From NCBI GenBank assembly GCA_027605045.1, contig JAQFWX010000001.1, forward strand, positions 3,038,001 through 3,102,000: 64,000 bases of DNA, written 5' to 3'. The notes below the pieces were generated by a model. The model saw only the letters and a list, made by a program, of their open reading frames with translations, ran no database searches and was not told the origin of the DNA. The position numbers and the translations under genes were made by a program. Shown one piece after another: positions 36,065 through 48,762 of this stretch. Within the stretch, counting starts at the first letter, position 1. Each line of letters opens with the position of its first letter. Origin of the DNA: Phallus indusiatus. Taxonomy: Eukaryota > Basidiomycota > Agaricomycetes > Phallales > Phallaceae.

Positions 36065-37525
36065 CTATCTACTCCTCTCGACCTTAACCGCCACCCCGGG
36101 ATAATTCACCCGGTATTTCTGTCCTCTCCAATCAACCTCGTTCCCTAGGACAGCGACAAGCCAAATAGGAAACGCAGACAGCTCTCTACAAACCCATGTC
36201 TGTAAAAAAGTCCAAAATCTGACTCGGGGAAATGGTTCTCCCGACAGACTAGAAAGAATGTCCAAATCAAAACTGAGCCATGAAAAGAAATGTCCCAGGA
36301 GGAAAATCCAATAAGGAAGTGAGAAAAGAATATGTGCCGCCCATGCGCTTAGAAGACCTAAGAGGACTGATTCCGATAAAGGTTCGAAAATAAAAGTTGC
36401 GGCGAGGAGCATGTGCTTTCGCACGCGTACCCAGCGAATTCTACGAGAGATGTAGCCGGATAGGTTCATATCCCCAATGACATTCACAGCCACATCAGAG
36501 GACAAAGCAAAGCGGACATCCAATTCGCGCCATAAAGCAACCGTCAGCGCATTATCTTCGGCTAGAAACCGGCCAAAAGCAGCGAGACCGGTGACTTGCC
36601 CTGGCCGCGGTGGTGGGAGAAGACTTTGAGACTTGGATGCATATGGTGGTTTGAATGTCGCAGTTAGACGACTGATGTCTGACTTGCGATACAGATTTGA
36701 TTTGCCAATTACGCACGGTTGTATGGCAAGTGCGTTAAGGGCAAGGTAAATCCTTGCAAGGCTGGTGTTCATGAACACTTCTTCCATACGTGCACCGAGA
36801 AAGGCCGAGGTGGTAAAAGCGAAGGGAATGTGATGTACGAGGGCAATCCGACGTTTGCCTGGCTTATCGGGAACAAAGGAAGACTCCGGAGGATCAAGAA
36901 GGGCGACGGCGCGTCCTAGAGCACCATCCGTGAGTCGTACGTTTGAATCTACAACCCAAAGAATGTCGTATTTCGCATTTTCGAAAGGTCGCGCCAGATT
37001 GTTCACTTTGGGGTTCACACCCACAACATCTTCTCCTGAGATAGCATTAGACTGTCAGTTAGAGAACATGGCAGGCGGGGCGGGAAGCTGAGAGCTTGCC
37101 TATGATTAATGTTGCGTCAACATGGGGGTATTTCTGGAAAAGCTCTTTAACGATGAACGTTGCTGGATCGTCTTGATCTGCTACAGAAAGTATAACTTCG
37201 AACTTGGGGTAGTCTTGCTTGAAAGAGGACTCGATGTTCTCTAACAGATCAACATCAAGACCCTTCAAGGGTCGAATAATAGAAACACCTGGACACTGAT
37301 CTGGCGTTGATGATACGGAAAGGGGCTGAGGACGCCGTTCTCGAGATAAACTTCGTCTTGAGAAATAAAAATGCAAGAGTCAGCGACAAAAGAGTTCGTC
37401 TGAGAAACAAGCGTTTTGATTACATACGCGACATACCATCCCAGCAATGCCAAACACCAAAATATGACGTACCACGTAAAAATAACGCATGCAATCCAGA
37501 ACTGTACATGCAAAATTGATGACAT
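36065..37525 (-). CDS. Ceramide glucosyltransferase (glucosylceramide synthase, GT21)
   Basis: Transfers glucose from UDP-glucose to ceramide to make glucosylceramide, a Golgi/membrane step of fungal sphingolipid synthesis. Exons 37525-37428, 37356-37100 and 37035-36065 give 441 residues. There is an N-terminal membrane anchor (about residues 6-32), then the GT21 signature in order: VADQDDPA (residues 91-98), WVVDSNV (D148), AEDN (D279) and the RRIRW motif (316-320, the (Q/R)xxRW site). Several hydrophobic spans follow at the C-terminus. The second intron starts with GC (ATAG|GCAAGC) and ends CTCAG; this join is needed to give LIIGEDVVGVNPKVNN. Single copy here and probably housekeeping. Confidence 0.93.
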
Positions 37526-38390
37526 TTAGAGCGAGACCAGCACTTGACTCTTGAATTTTGCGCTCGGACGTCCAAGAGATAGCGTGACAACGCTGAGCTG
37601 GTTCCACTTCAAGCTGTGTCAGAGAAACAGCCTGAGATCAGGTTCTGAAGGCGTATTGTAAAGAAGCAAAGCCGCCTCCTATTCAATCGTCAAACTGAGC
37701 TTGAATATATAATTATAAGCCATCATCATGAAGCACGTTCGTCACTGTATTGCATTGGGTTAAGTTTACCGTGACAGCGCGGTTGTGCACGGTGGTCGGG
37801 TTTCCATTTTGCTTCATGGTCCGTGGGAGTCGTCTATTTTAGGACGAATTGAGTATACAGCTCGATGTCCTTTTTTTAAAAATTAAACCGCTCATCTTCG
37901 ATGAAGCAGGAGAGGATTCAGAGGAGAGAGGTACCTGTGTGTGTACAAGTGGATCACGTCGCATATTTTGCGCTTACGTCATCATTCATGTCACACCGAA
38001 TGCGACTGTGACTGTACTGAGTACAACTCGATGTCCACCAGACGAGGCAAAACTGAAAGGAGCGAAATTCATGGATCAATCGATCACGAACGCGTAATCC
38101 ATGTACGAGGTCATTCAGCTTTGTTCTTCTGGAATTTTCGTTCACCCCCAAATTGCGCAGTGTCTTTGATTACGGGAATACTTACTAAAGACGTCTTCCT
38201 CCAATCGGATTGGACGTCCGAACTACGAAATACACATCTTTTGTCATGCACAGCCATGCACATGTTGAATATGACAGCGTGCACTGTAGGCTTTGAATAG
38301 ATGCTACCGGCTTGATTAATTTTCTGACGGCAGCCTTATCAATATTCCATCTCCTGACCATATCGCTAGCGACATTTTTTTTCTCCTAGT
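37526..38390. other. Divergent spacer between ceramide glucosyltransferase and DUF6535 genes
   Basis: The genes point away from each other, so promoters of both are here. No gene is seen; frames at 37849-38300 overlap each other and have no recognisable content. Confidence 0.4.
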
Positions 38391-41300
38391 ATGTCCCAAA
38401 CTGCTAGTCTGAATGACGTGGAAGTGCCCGCCATCGACAATATTAAGGCTCAAAACGACTTGGAGAAAGGTAGCGAAACTTCTGAGAGTGTCAAGCCGGA
38501 TGCACATGGCAACAATGATTTTTCAGGTGACCACCACGACCGACACGATGTAACCAATGCGCCCATTCAAACGGACAGTTTCAAATCACCACCGACAAAC
38601 GATACACCAGCTTCGTTGAACGAGGAGAAAAGCGAACACTCTCATGGTCAGGCTGCTGATGCGGTCTCAATGCATCGCGGACGATCATCGGAGGAGGAGA
38701 ATATGGAAGAATTAGTAGGCCTTTTTCGCGAGATTCTGGGTCAGTTCCTCGTTTTGTGGTTTGAATGAAAATAAAAATATTTCCAACGCTGAAATTGCAT
38801 ATTCAATTTGTAGAGGCCGTATCCAACCCCGGTCCAGGAACGTCCAGTAATGATCCTAATCCTGCGCCCACTAAACGAAACATGGCAGGACGCAAGAGGC
38901 TTTTCGGGTTGACAAAAGGATTATCGCCAGAAATTGGTTGTGAGTAATACTTTAAGTAACTCCATCTCATCCACACACTTGTTGAAATCTCACCATATCA
39001 TTATCATTAGCGAATAATCGATTCAACTACGAACAGAAATATCCACGAGATCAATTTGGAGAGGAAACAGCTGAAAACGCTCGGATTTGGTTGACTTACC
39101 TTGATGAAGCCGAGGCTTTTGATCGTGAGAGAGTAGAAGGGTGGAAAGAAACAGTTGATGTATTGCTAGTTTTCGTAAGCAACACCTTTCGTTCGCAATT
39201 ATACTTTCAACGCTGACTGTTATCAGGCTGGTCTCTTTTCCGGGGTTATAACGACATTCATCTCACAGGCTTCCACAAGCCTTCAGCAAGATAGCACACA
39301 AGTTACTGCGTCGTTACTATTCGAAACGGTCCAAATTCTACGGGCACAATTCAGTGGGCTACCGATTAACAATGTACCCAACTCAATCATAACCCCTACC
39401 TCGCCATTCGCACCTTCCACGAATGCATCTTTGGTAAACGGTCTATGGTTCACCAGTCTGGCGATCACATTATCTACAGCGTTGTTTGCGGTTCTCGCCA
39501 AGCAATGGTTGTATTATTACATGGTTTCAATATCTGGAACGGCAAATCAAAAAGTGAGGGCGAGGCAGTTGCGCTTCAATGGTTTTGAACAATGGAAAGT
39601 CGCAGCCATCGTTGATCTCCTCCCCATTCTCCTCCACCTCGCTGTCGGTCTGTTTCTCACTGGTATTATATTACTATTGTTCCCACTGGACACTCGCATC
39701 GCCTGGACCATCGTCGCGATCACGAGCATCACTTTTACTCTATATTTCATCTCCGTGATATTACCCATTCGGTACCCGGAATGCCCGTACACAACCTCGT
39801 TAACGATTTACGCTGGCATTCTCTTTTTTGTTCTGGGAGGAAGCCTTGGCTGGGTTAGCATGATCTTGAATGATGGTTTTCGGGTTATTTGGGAAAGAGT
39901 GAACTCCCAAGCTCAACGTACGATTCAACATCTCGTTCGCTACATCCTGGACCTCTTCCGACATCTTTTCACGTTGATCTCGAAGTTGGCTCGTGACGTG
40001 TGCTGGGATCTTCAAAGACATCGACCCATAATATTCTCTGCTGATTTCCCGAAATTCACAAAGTGGAGAGAAGAGAATATAAAGCAAGCTGTCTCAGAGG
40101 CGACTTTTCTCGACTCCCAGGCGATCAATTGGCTTTACACGGCTTCGGCTGATAGGAGCGTTCATCGGATTATTGCTCGATCTGTAGCTGTCAACCCAAC
40201 TATCGCTGAACGGTTTGAGCGTAGCGGGAATTCACTCTCGGATACTCTTGAGGTTAGCAAAACAAATACCCTGGATTTGCGTTATGGACTTTGTCTGAGT
40301 CTCCTGGGTCATGGCGGTTTTCACAATCACTGTTCTCTACTCGAGTATTATGTCGGCGAAAGTGAGCTCGATGAAGCAGAGTTTAAAGCCTATCTTTGCT
40401 TTCAAAAACTTGTTAGCTCAATAGTAAATGGATCTGATGGACCATTCCTCGACGATTTAATCACCGGCGGTGGTTCTGTCAGGCTCCCGCTAGCCATGTG
40501 GTATTACGTCCTAAAATGGATATCACTGGATCGTATGGTTGCGCATATAGTACTCAAGTCTCAAGGGTCGAATCTTTTCCGCTATAAATTTGATCCCACT
40601 CGTGAACTTGTGGATAGCGCGGGGTTAATGTCCTTTGATAGTAGCGAGTTGGGATGGTGGAAACTTGAATACCTGTTTCATTACTTTGATCTTGGCAAAC
40701 CTGACTTCTCCTCAGAGACCAAATCCTATGCAACACGCTATCGTCTCTTTATCAAAGTCTATCGCCAACTTACCTCCGATGATCCGTTGATTACCAACAA
40801 AGAAGAGAGACAGGGGAGTTTGTATGATCTGTTTGGAAGCTTTAAATCTCAGCTTCTTCTGTCCTGTCTTGACTCTGAGTACCGCTTTACTTTCTTCAAA
40901 GACATTCTCTGCGTGGATTCATTCTGGTCCGAGTCCATGACTTCTGAAACCAGATATATGGCTGTATACTGTCTAGGCGTTATCAGCGCCAAAAAGGCCA
41001 TCTTATGTCCTTTTACGGATTATCACAACCTCTCTCTCATATATCAATGGTGTTCACGAGATCTCGACAAAAAGTTATCATATTACACATCCTCCATTTT
41101 CACAGTCTTGCTCTTGTCGTCGAACCGCCGCCATTTATCCACAATCCTCTTGAATGATCCCCAAGCTGCGTCCAACTTATCAACATGTCTTCGAAATTTG
41201 GGGAATCGTTACTATTCACGCGAACAAGGCGAAGTCATATATCCACTCCTAATGGATCTCCTCGAGTCTGCGAAGATGCCCCTGTTCACTATTTTTTACA

Positions 41301-41785
41301 ACTCGTCCGTGCTCGTCCAACTATGGAAATTGCTCTTGATTATCGAACAGGATCCCAAACAATTTTTCCTCCTTTTGAAATCAAAACTTAACAAGGAAAG
41401 GTTGGATGAGGTGTTTATCACCATGAATGATCAAGAACGATTCAACGGCCCGGCGGACTCAGACACTAGCACCCATTATTTGGGATCTGACCACTCGGAC
41501 ACCACAGGATATGATTGTCGGTTGCAGGCGTCTCTGCGCGTGTTTGAACAAATCATAGGCCGACCCCAGGAACTATCTACATCCCCAGGTGCAATGTTGG
41601 ACAACGATCATGATAATGAAGAGCGTGCCCAAGTGCCTGGTCCGAATGAGGTATTTCTTCCCAAACGTTTATCATTATCAGACTGTATACTAAGAGATAA
41701 TAAACAGCGGCAAGTCTTTCGCACCGTAGCTAATTGGACGAAAAAAGCGTTTGGAAACGTGTGGTCAAAGCCACTTGCCGAATAA
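38391..41785 (+). CDS. DUF6535-domain multi-pass membrane protein
   Basis: Exons 38391-38739, 38814-38939, 39011-39174 and 39227-41785 give 1,065 residues. The first ~130 residues are polar and disordered-looking (rich in Asp, Ser, His). The DUF6535 core follows: KYPRDQFGEETAENARIWL, TYLDEAEAFDRERVEGW, VDVLLVFAGLFSGVITTF and TASLLFETVQILRAQ. Several membrane spans follow (LWFTSLAITLSTALFAVLAKQWL; LHLAVGLFLTGIILLLF; ITFTLYFISVILPI; LTIYAGILFFVLGGSLGW), then a long soluble C-terminal region. DUF6535 is a large family known mainly from Agaricomycetes, of unknown function. Exon 2 ends at the better donor TT|GTGAGT. Confidence 0.88.
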
Positions 41786-42548
41786 CTTCAGATACTGGCC
41801 GTGAACCGATGTGTGCAAAGGAATCTTTTAGTGAAGTACGGAGAGTATCGCATCAAACATACAGGGGTGTTCTTTGTACTCGTATTAGTGTTTCGTGACC
41901 CGAACCGCTGGGTGAAACCAAACTATTCTTCTATGTATTCGTCATGATGCAAATATATTTATATATTCATAATATCGTTGGCTTATAGTACTTCCATTCA
42001 CTCCTCAGAAAGTGACCATTTGCACGTCCAACGATTCAGACAGTTTACATCGACGACAGAGACCTGACGGTACATCCAAGGGCAAGGGTTTCTCAGTCGC
42101 GTTACTCCAACAGTGTGATTTCTTTGCCTTCGATACCTTAGTGATATTGTGTTTTGAGAGATGTGAGTAAGTTCGTAAGAGGAAATAACGCTCGTGCTTG
42201 AGCAGGGAGAAAATGGTATTTGTTGTGAAATAACAGTGGGTAAATTGCGAGCATTCTTAAAAGTATGATCTTAGTCTAGAAGAACTGAATCGCAGAGCTT
42301 AATGTTTTTCATTTCGGTGAAAAGGCCTATAGTCATTGTTGAGAGAGCAAACGGGTTAGACGGGGAATTGACTAGAAAAGGAAATCCGAGAGTAGACGAA
42401 GCGCGAACGATAGTCGAGGAAACGGGACGCATATCAGTCCGATTCGGAGCAGCTAGCCACACTAGGCTCTCGCGACGTATATGCGGCAGCCACAAACAAC
42501 ACATCTCCGACAAAAATGAGAGTCCTTTACGAGGGCCTCTCAGCCAAC
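41786..42548. other. Convergent spacer between DUF6535 gene and MFS gene A
   Basis: The genes converge here, so this holds both 3' untranslated regions. Frames at 42271-42513 and 42302-42565 are opposite-strand shadows of each other. Nothing else was seen. Confidence 0.5.
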
Positions 42549-44987
42549 CTAACTTTTCTCTCTAATTCGAATACATAAAAGGATCACTATAGTAACCACT
42601 CCCAAAACACCTGCAACGAGTATAATAGCCTAGAGAGATGAATTGAGCATTGGTCACTTTCATATGAACAAAAACATACGAACCTGCGGAAAGTCCTCGA
42701 TAGTAATGATATAAAGATACCCAAAAATCGCAGGCCCAATCATATTACCACTAAACGAATATCCAGATCAAAAACCTAAGCAAGCTAGAAAGGTCGAGAA
42801 GAAACGAACCTGATCAGACCTAAAACACTCAATCCACCCAATAGTTTTCCGCTTTCCGAATCTTGCCCCACCTGACGCGCGTACAACAATAACGCGAGAC
42901 TCCTCAACGCCGCTTCATACCCCCCGGATAGTGTTCTGACGATGGTGGCACCGTACCATCCTATAGGATCTCGGACGACAGCCATGGAGAATATTGATGC
43001 GACGAGAATAGTCATAGATGCGAGAACAACGATGTAGTCCAGCTTAATTGGGTTATCCAACGAATTGACAGAGGCATAAACTGGAGAGGAATGGGTTTGA
43101 GAGCGAGTTCCAATTTGTTTCCTAAGCCATCGTATGATAACTGATGAGTAGTTTATTAGCCTATCTTTTTCTTTCCGGCACATAAGAACGTACGAGGGAG
43201 AATGATGATGAGCGTTACTGCACGAACGGCATTTATGTAGCCGAGCCAGATACTAGTCTATTGAACGAGTTTAGTCAAAAAATCCTTATACAAACATCTT
43301 AAAGTGACGTACATCTTGAGAATCCCATGCTAAAACTCGTTGAAGGTATTGAAACAAAAACTTTGTGTAGTTCTGAGATTATTAAGATATCAGAACAAAA
43401 CACAGGCGGGATTTAAAATATTATTCACCCCAGCAATGGACTCAACAAAGCATACACATCCCACCAAGAACAGATTCCAATCCCAAGATCCGTCCAGTAC
43501 AGCTCCTGTCTGCCCATCTCGGGGTCGACGAGGTAAGAAAATTTCCAACGCCTCAAATGGAACATTCAACAATCGTATGTAATCATAAATTTTTGCTCTT
43601 AATCTCTCCGTAATGGACTGAGAGGATGTCTGATTACTCGAGTGATGTGTCAACGCATAGATTCTCTCCGCCCGTCTGAGTTTGGATTTGGTGAGTGATT
43701 CTGGAACGAGGAAAATGGTAACCAGTGTGAGGAATATATAGGTTTCGATGGCGAAATAGTAAACGGATAGAAGGTCGTCGGATTTTCTGATGAGGTAGGC
43801 ACCAAACGACGGTCCAAATGACTTGTTAACATGGTTAAAAGATTATATTACTTGGATGAAGGCAGAACACGTACATTACCCAACATGTCTACTCCAGCTT
43901 CGATACCCAGGTTTACTGTTCTGTTAAAAATGTGGATTAGCCAGGAGAGTCGTTGTTTAAACTCCACCTACCGTAGATCCAGCGGCGACGTATCGGTAAT
44001 ATAAGCTGCCATGACTGAAGACAACATGACGCGTCCGCCAAGAACACCTTCCAGGATTTGTCCAAAAAGGAAGAAGCGGTACCCTCCGGGTAGTTTGTCA
44101 GGCATGACTGCGACCAAAACTATAATAACATGACTGTCACAGATGAAATGTAAGCATCTATACGTCGTTAGCAAAGAAAAAGATGTGTATTCACTTGGCG
44201 ATCAGGCCAAATGCAGCCACAAGTAAAATGTTGACTCGGCCATAACGATCTGATAACTAGCGGATATCAACACGGTGATATAACGAAAAAAAAAACAATA
44301 TCAAATCATACCTGCATCCAGTAACCGACCGTAAGACACGATAACAAGCCCATAGCGATATCCATCGCTTTCAGGAATCAGAACAGTGCATGGCGGAGAT
44401 ACACCGATTAGGGAAAAATTATACCTGTGACTAGTCTGGCAACTTCCTGTTGCACTGTTGGATCTTGTCGGCACATCTTGGAGGGTATAGGTATAGTCGG
44501 CCACGAGCCATTATGGAACTGAACAGCCGACATCGTAAGCAACTCGGGCTTCAGATCTTGACAAATAATGGCGGTGAAGATGTCTAGAAGAGGAGCTAGC
44601 GTAGCTGCCACAGCAACGCCTGCCACCATCACCAAAAACCATATCCTGAATTACACAGGTTAATCGATGACGGTGGGTGCACACGGCGACACGGCGACGC
44701 GATGTTGGCCTACGTACCACCATGGAGCTGGTCTTCGAAAGAAATGACGCTTCGCAACCTCAGCCTCTTCCGCACGCTCATCTTCCATCTCCTGCTGCAG
44801 GTCTGGATCCGAGCTTGTCGTTCGTCCTTGGATCAAGGGTGTGGCTTCTGTATCTCCCACAAGCGAAGAACGCGGAGCAAGAATATCCTCCGCGGCTATT
44901 TCGTTAGCCTGGATGGTTTTATTTCGAGAGAGGAATCTTTTTTTAGACCTTGAACAAGTATAACATTACTTGTTCACTTACAGACAT
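42549..44987 (-). CDS. MFS transporter A (SLC46/TetA-like fungal clade), 13 exons
   Basis: Multi-pass major facilitator; substrate unknown. Thirteen exons keep frame: 44987-44982, 44908-44718, 44645-44425, 44367-44312, 44256-44195, 44133-43972, 43920-43875, 43821-43429, 43372-43313, 43257-43194, 43140-42810, 42750-42684, 42629-42549, giving 579 residues. The first exon is just ATG plus one codon. Motifs: KRHFFRRPAPWW before TM1, the loop sequence LSDRYGR, MPDKLPGGYRF, GGYEAALRSLALLLYARQVG and SGKLLGGLSVLGLIRSGN. The tandem paralogue at 45800-48231 has nearly the same exon plan. Placement in the SLC46/Tet-like group is from motif resemblance. Confidence 0.85.
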
Positions 44988-45799
44988 AGAATGCCTTTTG
45001 AACCAACAACGCTGGAGATTATCGACGTGTGAAATATGAAGGTGATGCCACCGTGAGGTGTTCCGTGTTCCAGCCAGTAGGCGCGCAGCGTCAGTTCGCA
45101 GTCAAATCGCAATCTTTCCGTTTATCAGCATATTCTTGTGAAGCTGAGATACTGTGAAGAAAGATGGCTCATAAGCCAATGATCTTATTTAAAAGAAATA
45201 GGATACATTCGAAGAGCTTCAAAGCCTGAACAAAAAATCGCAAAAAAGTTTGGAAGTCAATTAGAGCGTCACACCGTTGTCACGCTGCCACGCGAACACC
45301 CTTGCAAAAACCCGTGTCCAATCCAGGCTTCAAGCCGGAAACGCATGTGCGTCCTTCGGAAGAAACGTCTTTCTTTTCAAGTGAGCATTGCTGAAAATAT
45401 CGATATTTCAAGTTTTCAATAAAATCACTTTAGTGGTAAAATCTGATTTGGACGAACGGTCCAACTTATACGACTCAGGCGCCGGGCCGCGGAGAAAACC
45501 TTCTGAAAAAGAAAAGAGAATAGGACAAAGTGATAGACATCAATTTTTTGGCCAAATGAAAGCACATAATATAATTCACAAATAGAAATGTATCACAAAG
45601 GGAGAGATAGGTAGAGGGAATGAGAAGAAAGGAAGGGCAAAAAGGAATGGACGGATATCGCGAATATGCACCAAGGGTTCAAATAAATAGTAAAAAGAAC
45701 GACAAACGAATGTTGGAGTAGTGGTTACGGTATCTTACTACAAAAGAAAACCAACCTTTTCAATACCCGAGAGAATGAGCATACGAGAGTTTTTCATTC
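44988..45799. other. Spacer between the tandem MFS genes
   Basis: Holds the promoter of MFS A and the 3' end of MFS B. The frame at 45388-45585 is low-complexity. No gene is supported. Confidence 0.5.
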
Positions 45800-48231
45800 T
45801 CAATCAATCTCAATCTTCTCCATTGTGATCCTGATGGGTAAGACAACCATTATGGCAGCCACTCCCAAAACACCTGAAAAGAGCATCATGGCCTGGAGAA
45901 AAAAAAAGATGATTTTTTTTCTTTCTCAGAAACAAACAAACAAACAAATGGAAGCGAACCTGGGGGAAATATGCCTGAGTATGATTATGAAGAGATTCAA
46001 ATATTGCCGGCCCAATCAGATTACCACTAAACGAGACTCCGGGTTGAACCAAGAAAACACATTAAAAAAGGTTTCATTACATACCTAATCCAAGACACAA
46101 CGCCCAACCCACCCAACAATTTCCCGCTCTCCGTATCGTGCCCCACCTGACGCGAGTACAGTGATAAAGCAAGACTTCTCAGCGCTGCTTCATATCCCGA
46201 AGAAAGTGATCTGAAAACGATGAGACCAAAAAATCCTTTCGGCTCTCGGATGAAGATCATGGAGAACATAGATATGGTGTGAATAACTATGGACGCGAGA
46301 ACGATGATGCAGTCTAATTCAAGTAGGCTACCTAGGAAGTCGGAAGAAGAATCGGCTTGAGACGAATAGGGAGATTGACTTTTAGCTCCAATTTTGTTTC
46401 TCAAAAAGCGGATGAAGACTGGTAATTAGTCGTCAATGAAAATGCTTCTGTTTAGTTTTGAAAACGCACAAGGGAGGAAGATGATGAGCAACGCAACACG
46501 GAGGGCGCTGATGGTGTAAAACCAGAAATTGAGCTGTTACAGATAATTAATCCACGAAAATATAACATCCGGTTGTGTGACTCACATCTCGTAAATTCCA
46601 CTTTAAAACTTTTTGAATGTAATCAAACAAATACTTTCCATCGCTCTGAATTCAAGTTATTAGGAAACGAAAGAACATCTTGCTTATGCAATTGAATTTA
46701 CCCCAGCAACGGACTTCACGAGAAGCGCACAGCCCACTAAAAATACATTCCAATCCCAGAGTTGGTCCGAGACAGCTCCGATCTTTCCATGTCGAGGTTG
46801 ACGAGGTAAAAAGACCACGAAAGTTTCAGTTAATGAGCGTATATAATCACGAAGTTTAGCCCCCAATCTATTCCCAATAGACGAATTTTGATTGGCAAAA
46901 TGAAAGGAAGATTCCCTGATGCTGGACTTGTACGTCGACGCGTAAACTCTCTTTGCTCGTGCGAGTCTGGATTTCGTGATTGACTCTGGAAGAAAGAAGA
47001 TTGTGAATGATATAACAAAGATGTAGATTGCGATGGCCAAGTAGTGAACCGAAAGAAGGTCAACAAAATATCCAACGAGAAATTTTGCAAACGGCTGTCC
47101 CAGCGACTAATAATAGGGTTAAAAGACTCTGCTGGACGAAGAAGAAAAAAACTTACGTTCCCCATTAGGTCCATTCCGGTTGCGATAACTAAGTTCACGG
47201 TCCTTGTGAGATTTATTGAGAATGAGTTTTGTAAAATAACATCGAAACACAGCTTACCGCACATCTAACGGCGATGTATCGGTTATATACGCTAATAGAA
47301 GTGAAGACAGCACAATACGCCCGCCGAGAACACTTTCAATTATCTGTCCAAAGAAAAGGAAACGGTAGCCCCCCGGTAGTTTCTCGGGCATGATTGATAC
47401 TAAAATTGTAACAACATGACTTTGGAAAACATAAGTAATCGTTTGTGGCGAAGAAAGACGTGTGTTTACTTTGCAATAAGGCCAAGTGCCGCTATAAGCA
47501 AAATTTTGACACGACCAAAACGATCTGATAACTATGAATTGTTATAGCGACGATGAAGTAATATCGAGGTGATTTCAAAGCACACCTGCATCCAGTAACC
47601 GACTGTGAGGCATGATAATATACCCGTGGTGATATTTATTGCTTTTCTAGAGTCAGGATGCGCATAAGATGAGTATGACAAAACTACATACCCGTTACTA
47701 GTCCAGCAGTCGTCTCTTGCACTATTGTCTCACTTTCACAAAATCTGGATGACATAACGGGTGCCGTCCACCACGCGCTACGGGGCAAAACGAACTCGGG
47801 GGCTAAGACTAGCAACAAAAACTTGCCAGACATTTCAGGCCGCAACTCCATACAAACAAGCTCTGTGAAGAGACTAAGGCGGATGGATGCCGTAGCTCCT
47901 GTAGCAACGCCCGTTACCAAGGCCAAAAACCACGACCTGACTTTGGAGTTAATCGACAAGGCTGATATGGTGTTGAAAGTACATACCACCATGGAACTGC
48001 TCTTTTAAAAAAGTGACGCTTGACAGTCTCAGCCTCTACGGCAGGCTCTGTTTCCGTCTCCCATGGCAGGTCCGAGTCAGACAACGTCTGTTGGGTAAAA
48101 GATTTCGGTTCCGAGTCTTCCAAAAGTGGAGACTGCGAAGCAGGAACGTCGTCTACTATGTTACTAGTCTAATGATTTATTTCAGACTGTAAAAAATTTT
48201 GGGAAAAATATTACTTCTCACTTACGGGCAT
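45800..48231 (-). CDS. MFS transporter B (SLC46/TetA-like), tandem paralogue
   Basis: Thirteen exons: 48231-48226, 48168-47987, 47936-47692, 47641-47586, 47531-47470, 47419-47258, 47202-47157, 47106-46702, 46645-46586, 46533-46470, 46418-46085, 46026-45960, 45892-45800, giving 593 residues. Exons 1, 4-7, 9, 10 and 12 are identical in length to MFS A. Motifs are kept (KRHFFKRAVPWW, LSDRFGRV, MPEKLPGGYRF, SGYEAALRSLALSLYSRQVGHD, SGKLLGGLGVVSWIRSGN). The N-terminal polar tail and the loop after TM6 differ from A. Same strand, 0.8 kb upstream of gene A. Substrate unknown. Confidence 0.85.
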
Positions 48232-48762
48232 GTAAAATATGTAAACTCCAAATAGGATAAGTAGGAGGTCGAGGTATGAAGACAAAAAAAAACTAGTGTC
48301 TCTTCTTCTGACTAGTACTGCCAAACTACGGCGCCATCTCAGCTGCACTAGACGTTTAACTCTGTCACTATGTTCTTTGTTGATGCAGATTAAACGGCCG
48401 AAAGAGACTAATGGATATTTTAAATCCAGACCATATGATACACGGATGAACTTGTATGAGGGGTCGACGAGCTCAAAGTGCTAGCCACCGATTACATAAG
48501 AGAGCGCTCGCTGACTCAGCACCTCCGTGCACAATGTGAAAGCACTCGGCCAGCCAGCGGCCAGCAACGGCGACTATAATAGTCCCCAAACAAAACGTCG
48601 AGCGAGCGGACCATGGACCTCCACGGATCCGGGTCGCTTTCTTTCAATACCCGGCTTGTGTTTGGACATAAAATGCTGATTGCCCTGGGGGTCTGAGATC
48701 TTGTCGCTGTCAACTTGAAGCTGTCACCCACTGGCAGGACCTTCTACTCGCTTCTACTCGCA
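48232..48762. promoter_or_regulatory. Divergent spacer, MFS B / P450-3
   Basis: MFS B (minus) and P450-3 (plus) diverge from this 531-bp region, so it carries both promoters. No coding is seen. Shared control is possible but not shown. Confidence 0.4.
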
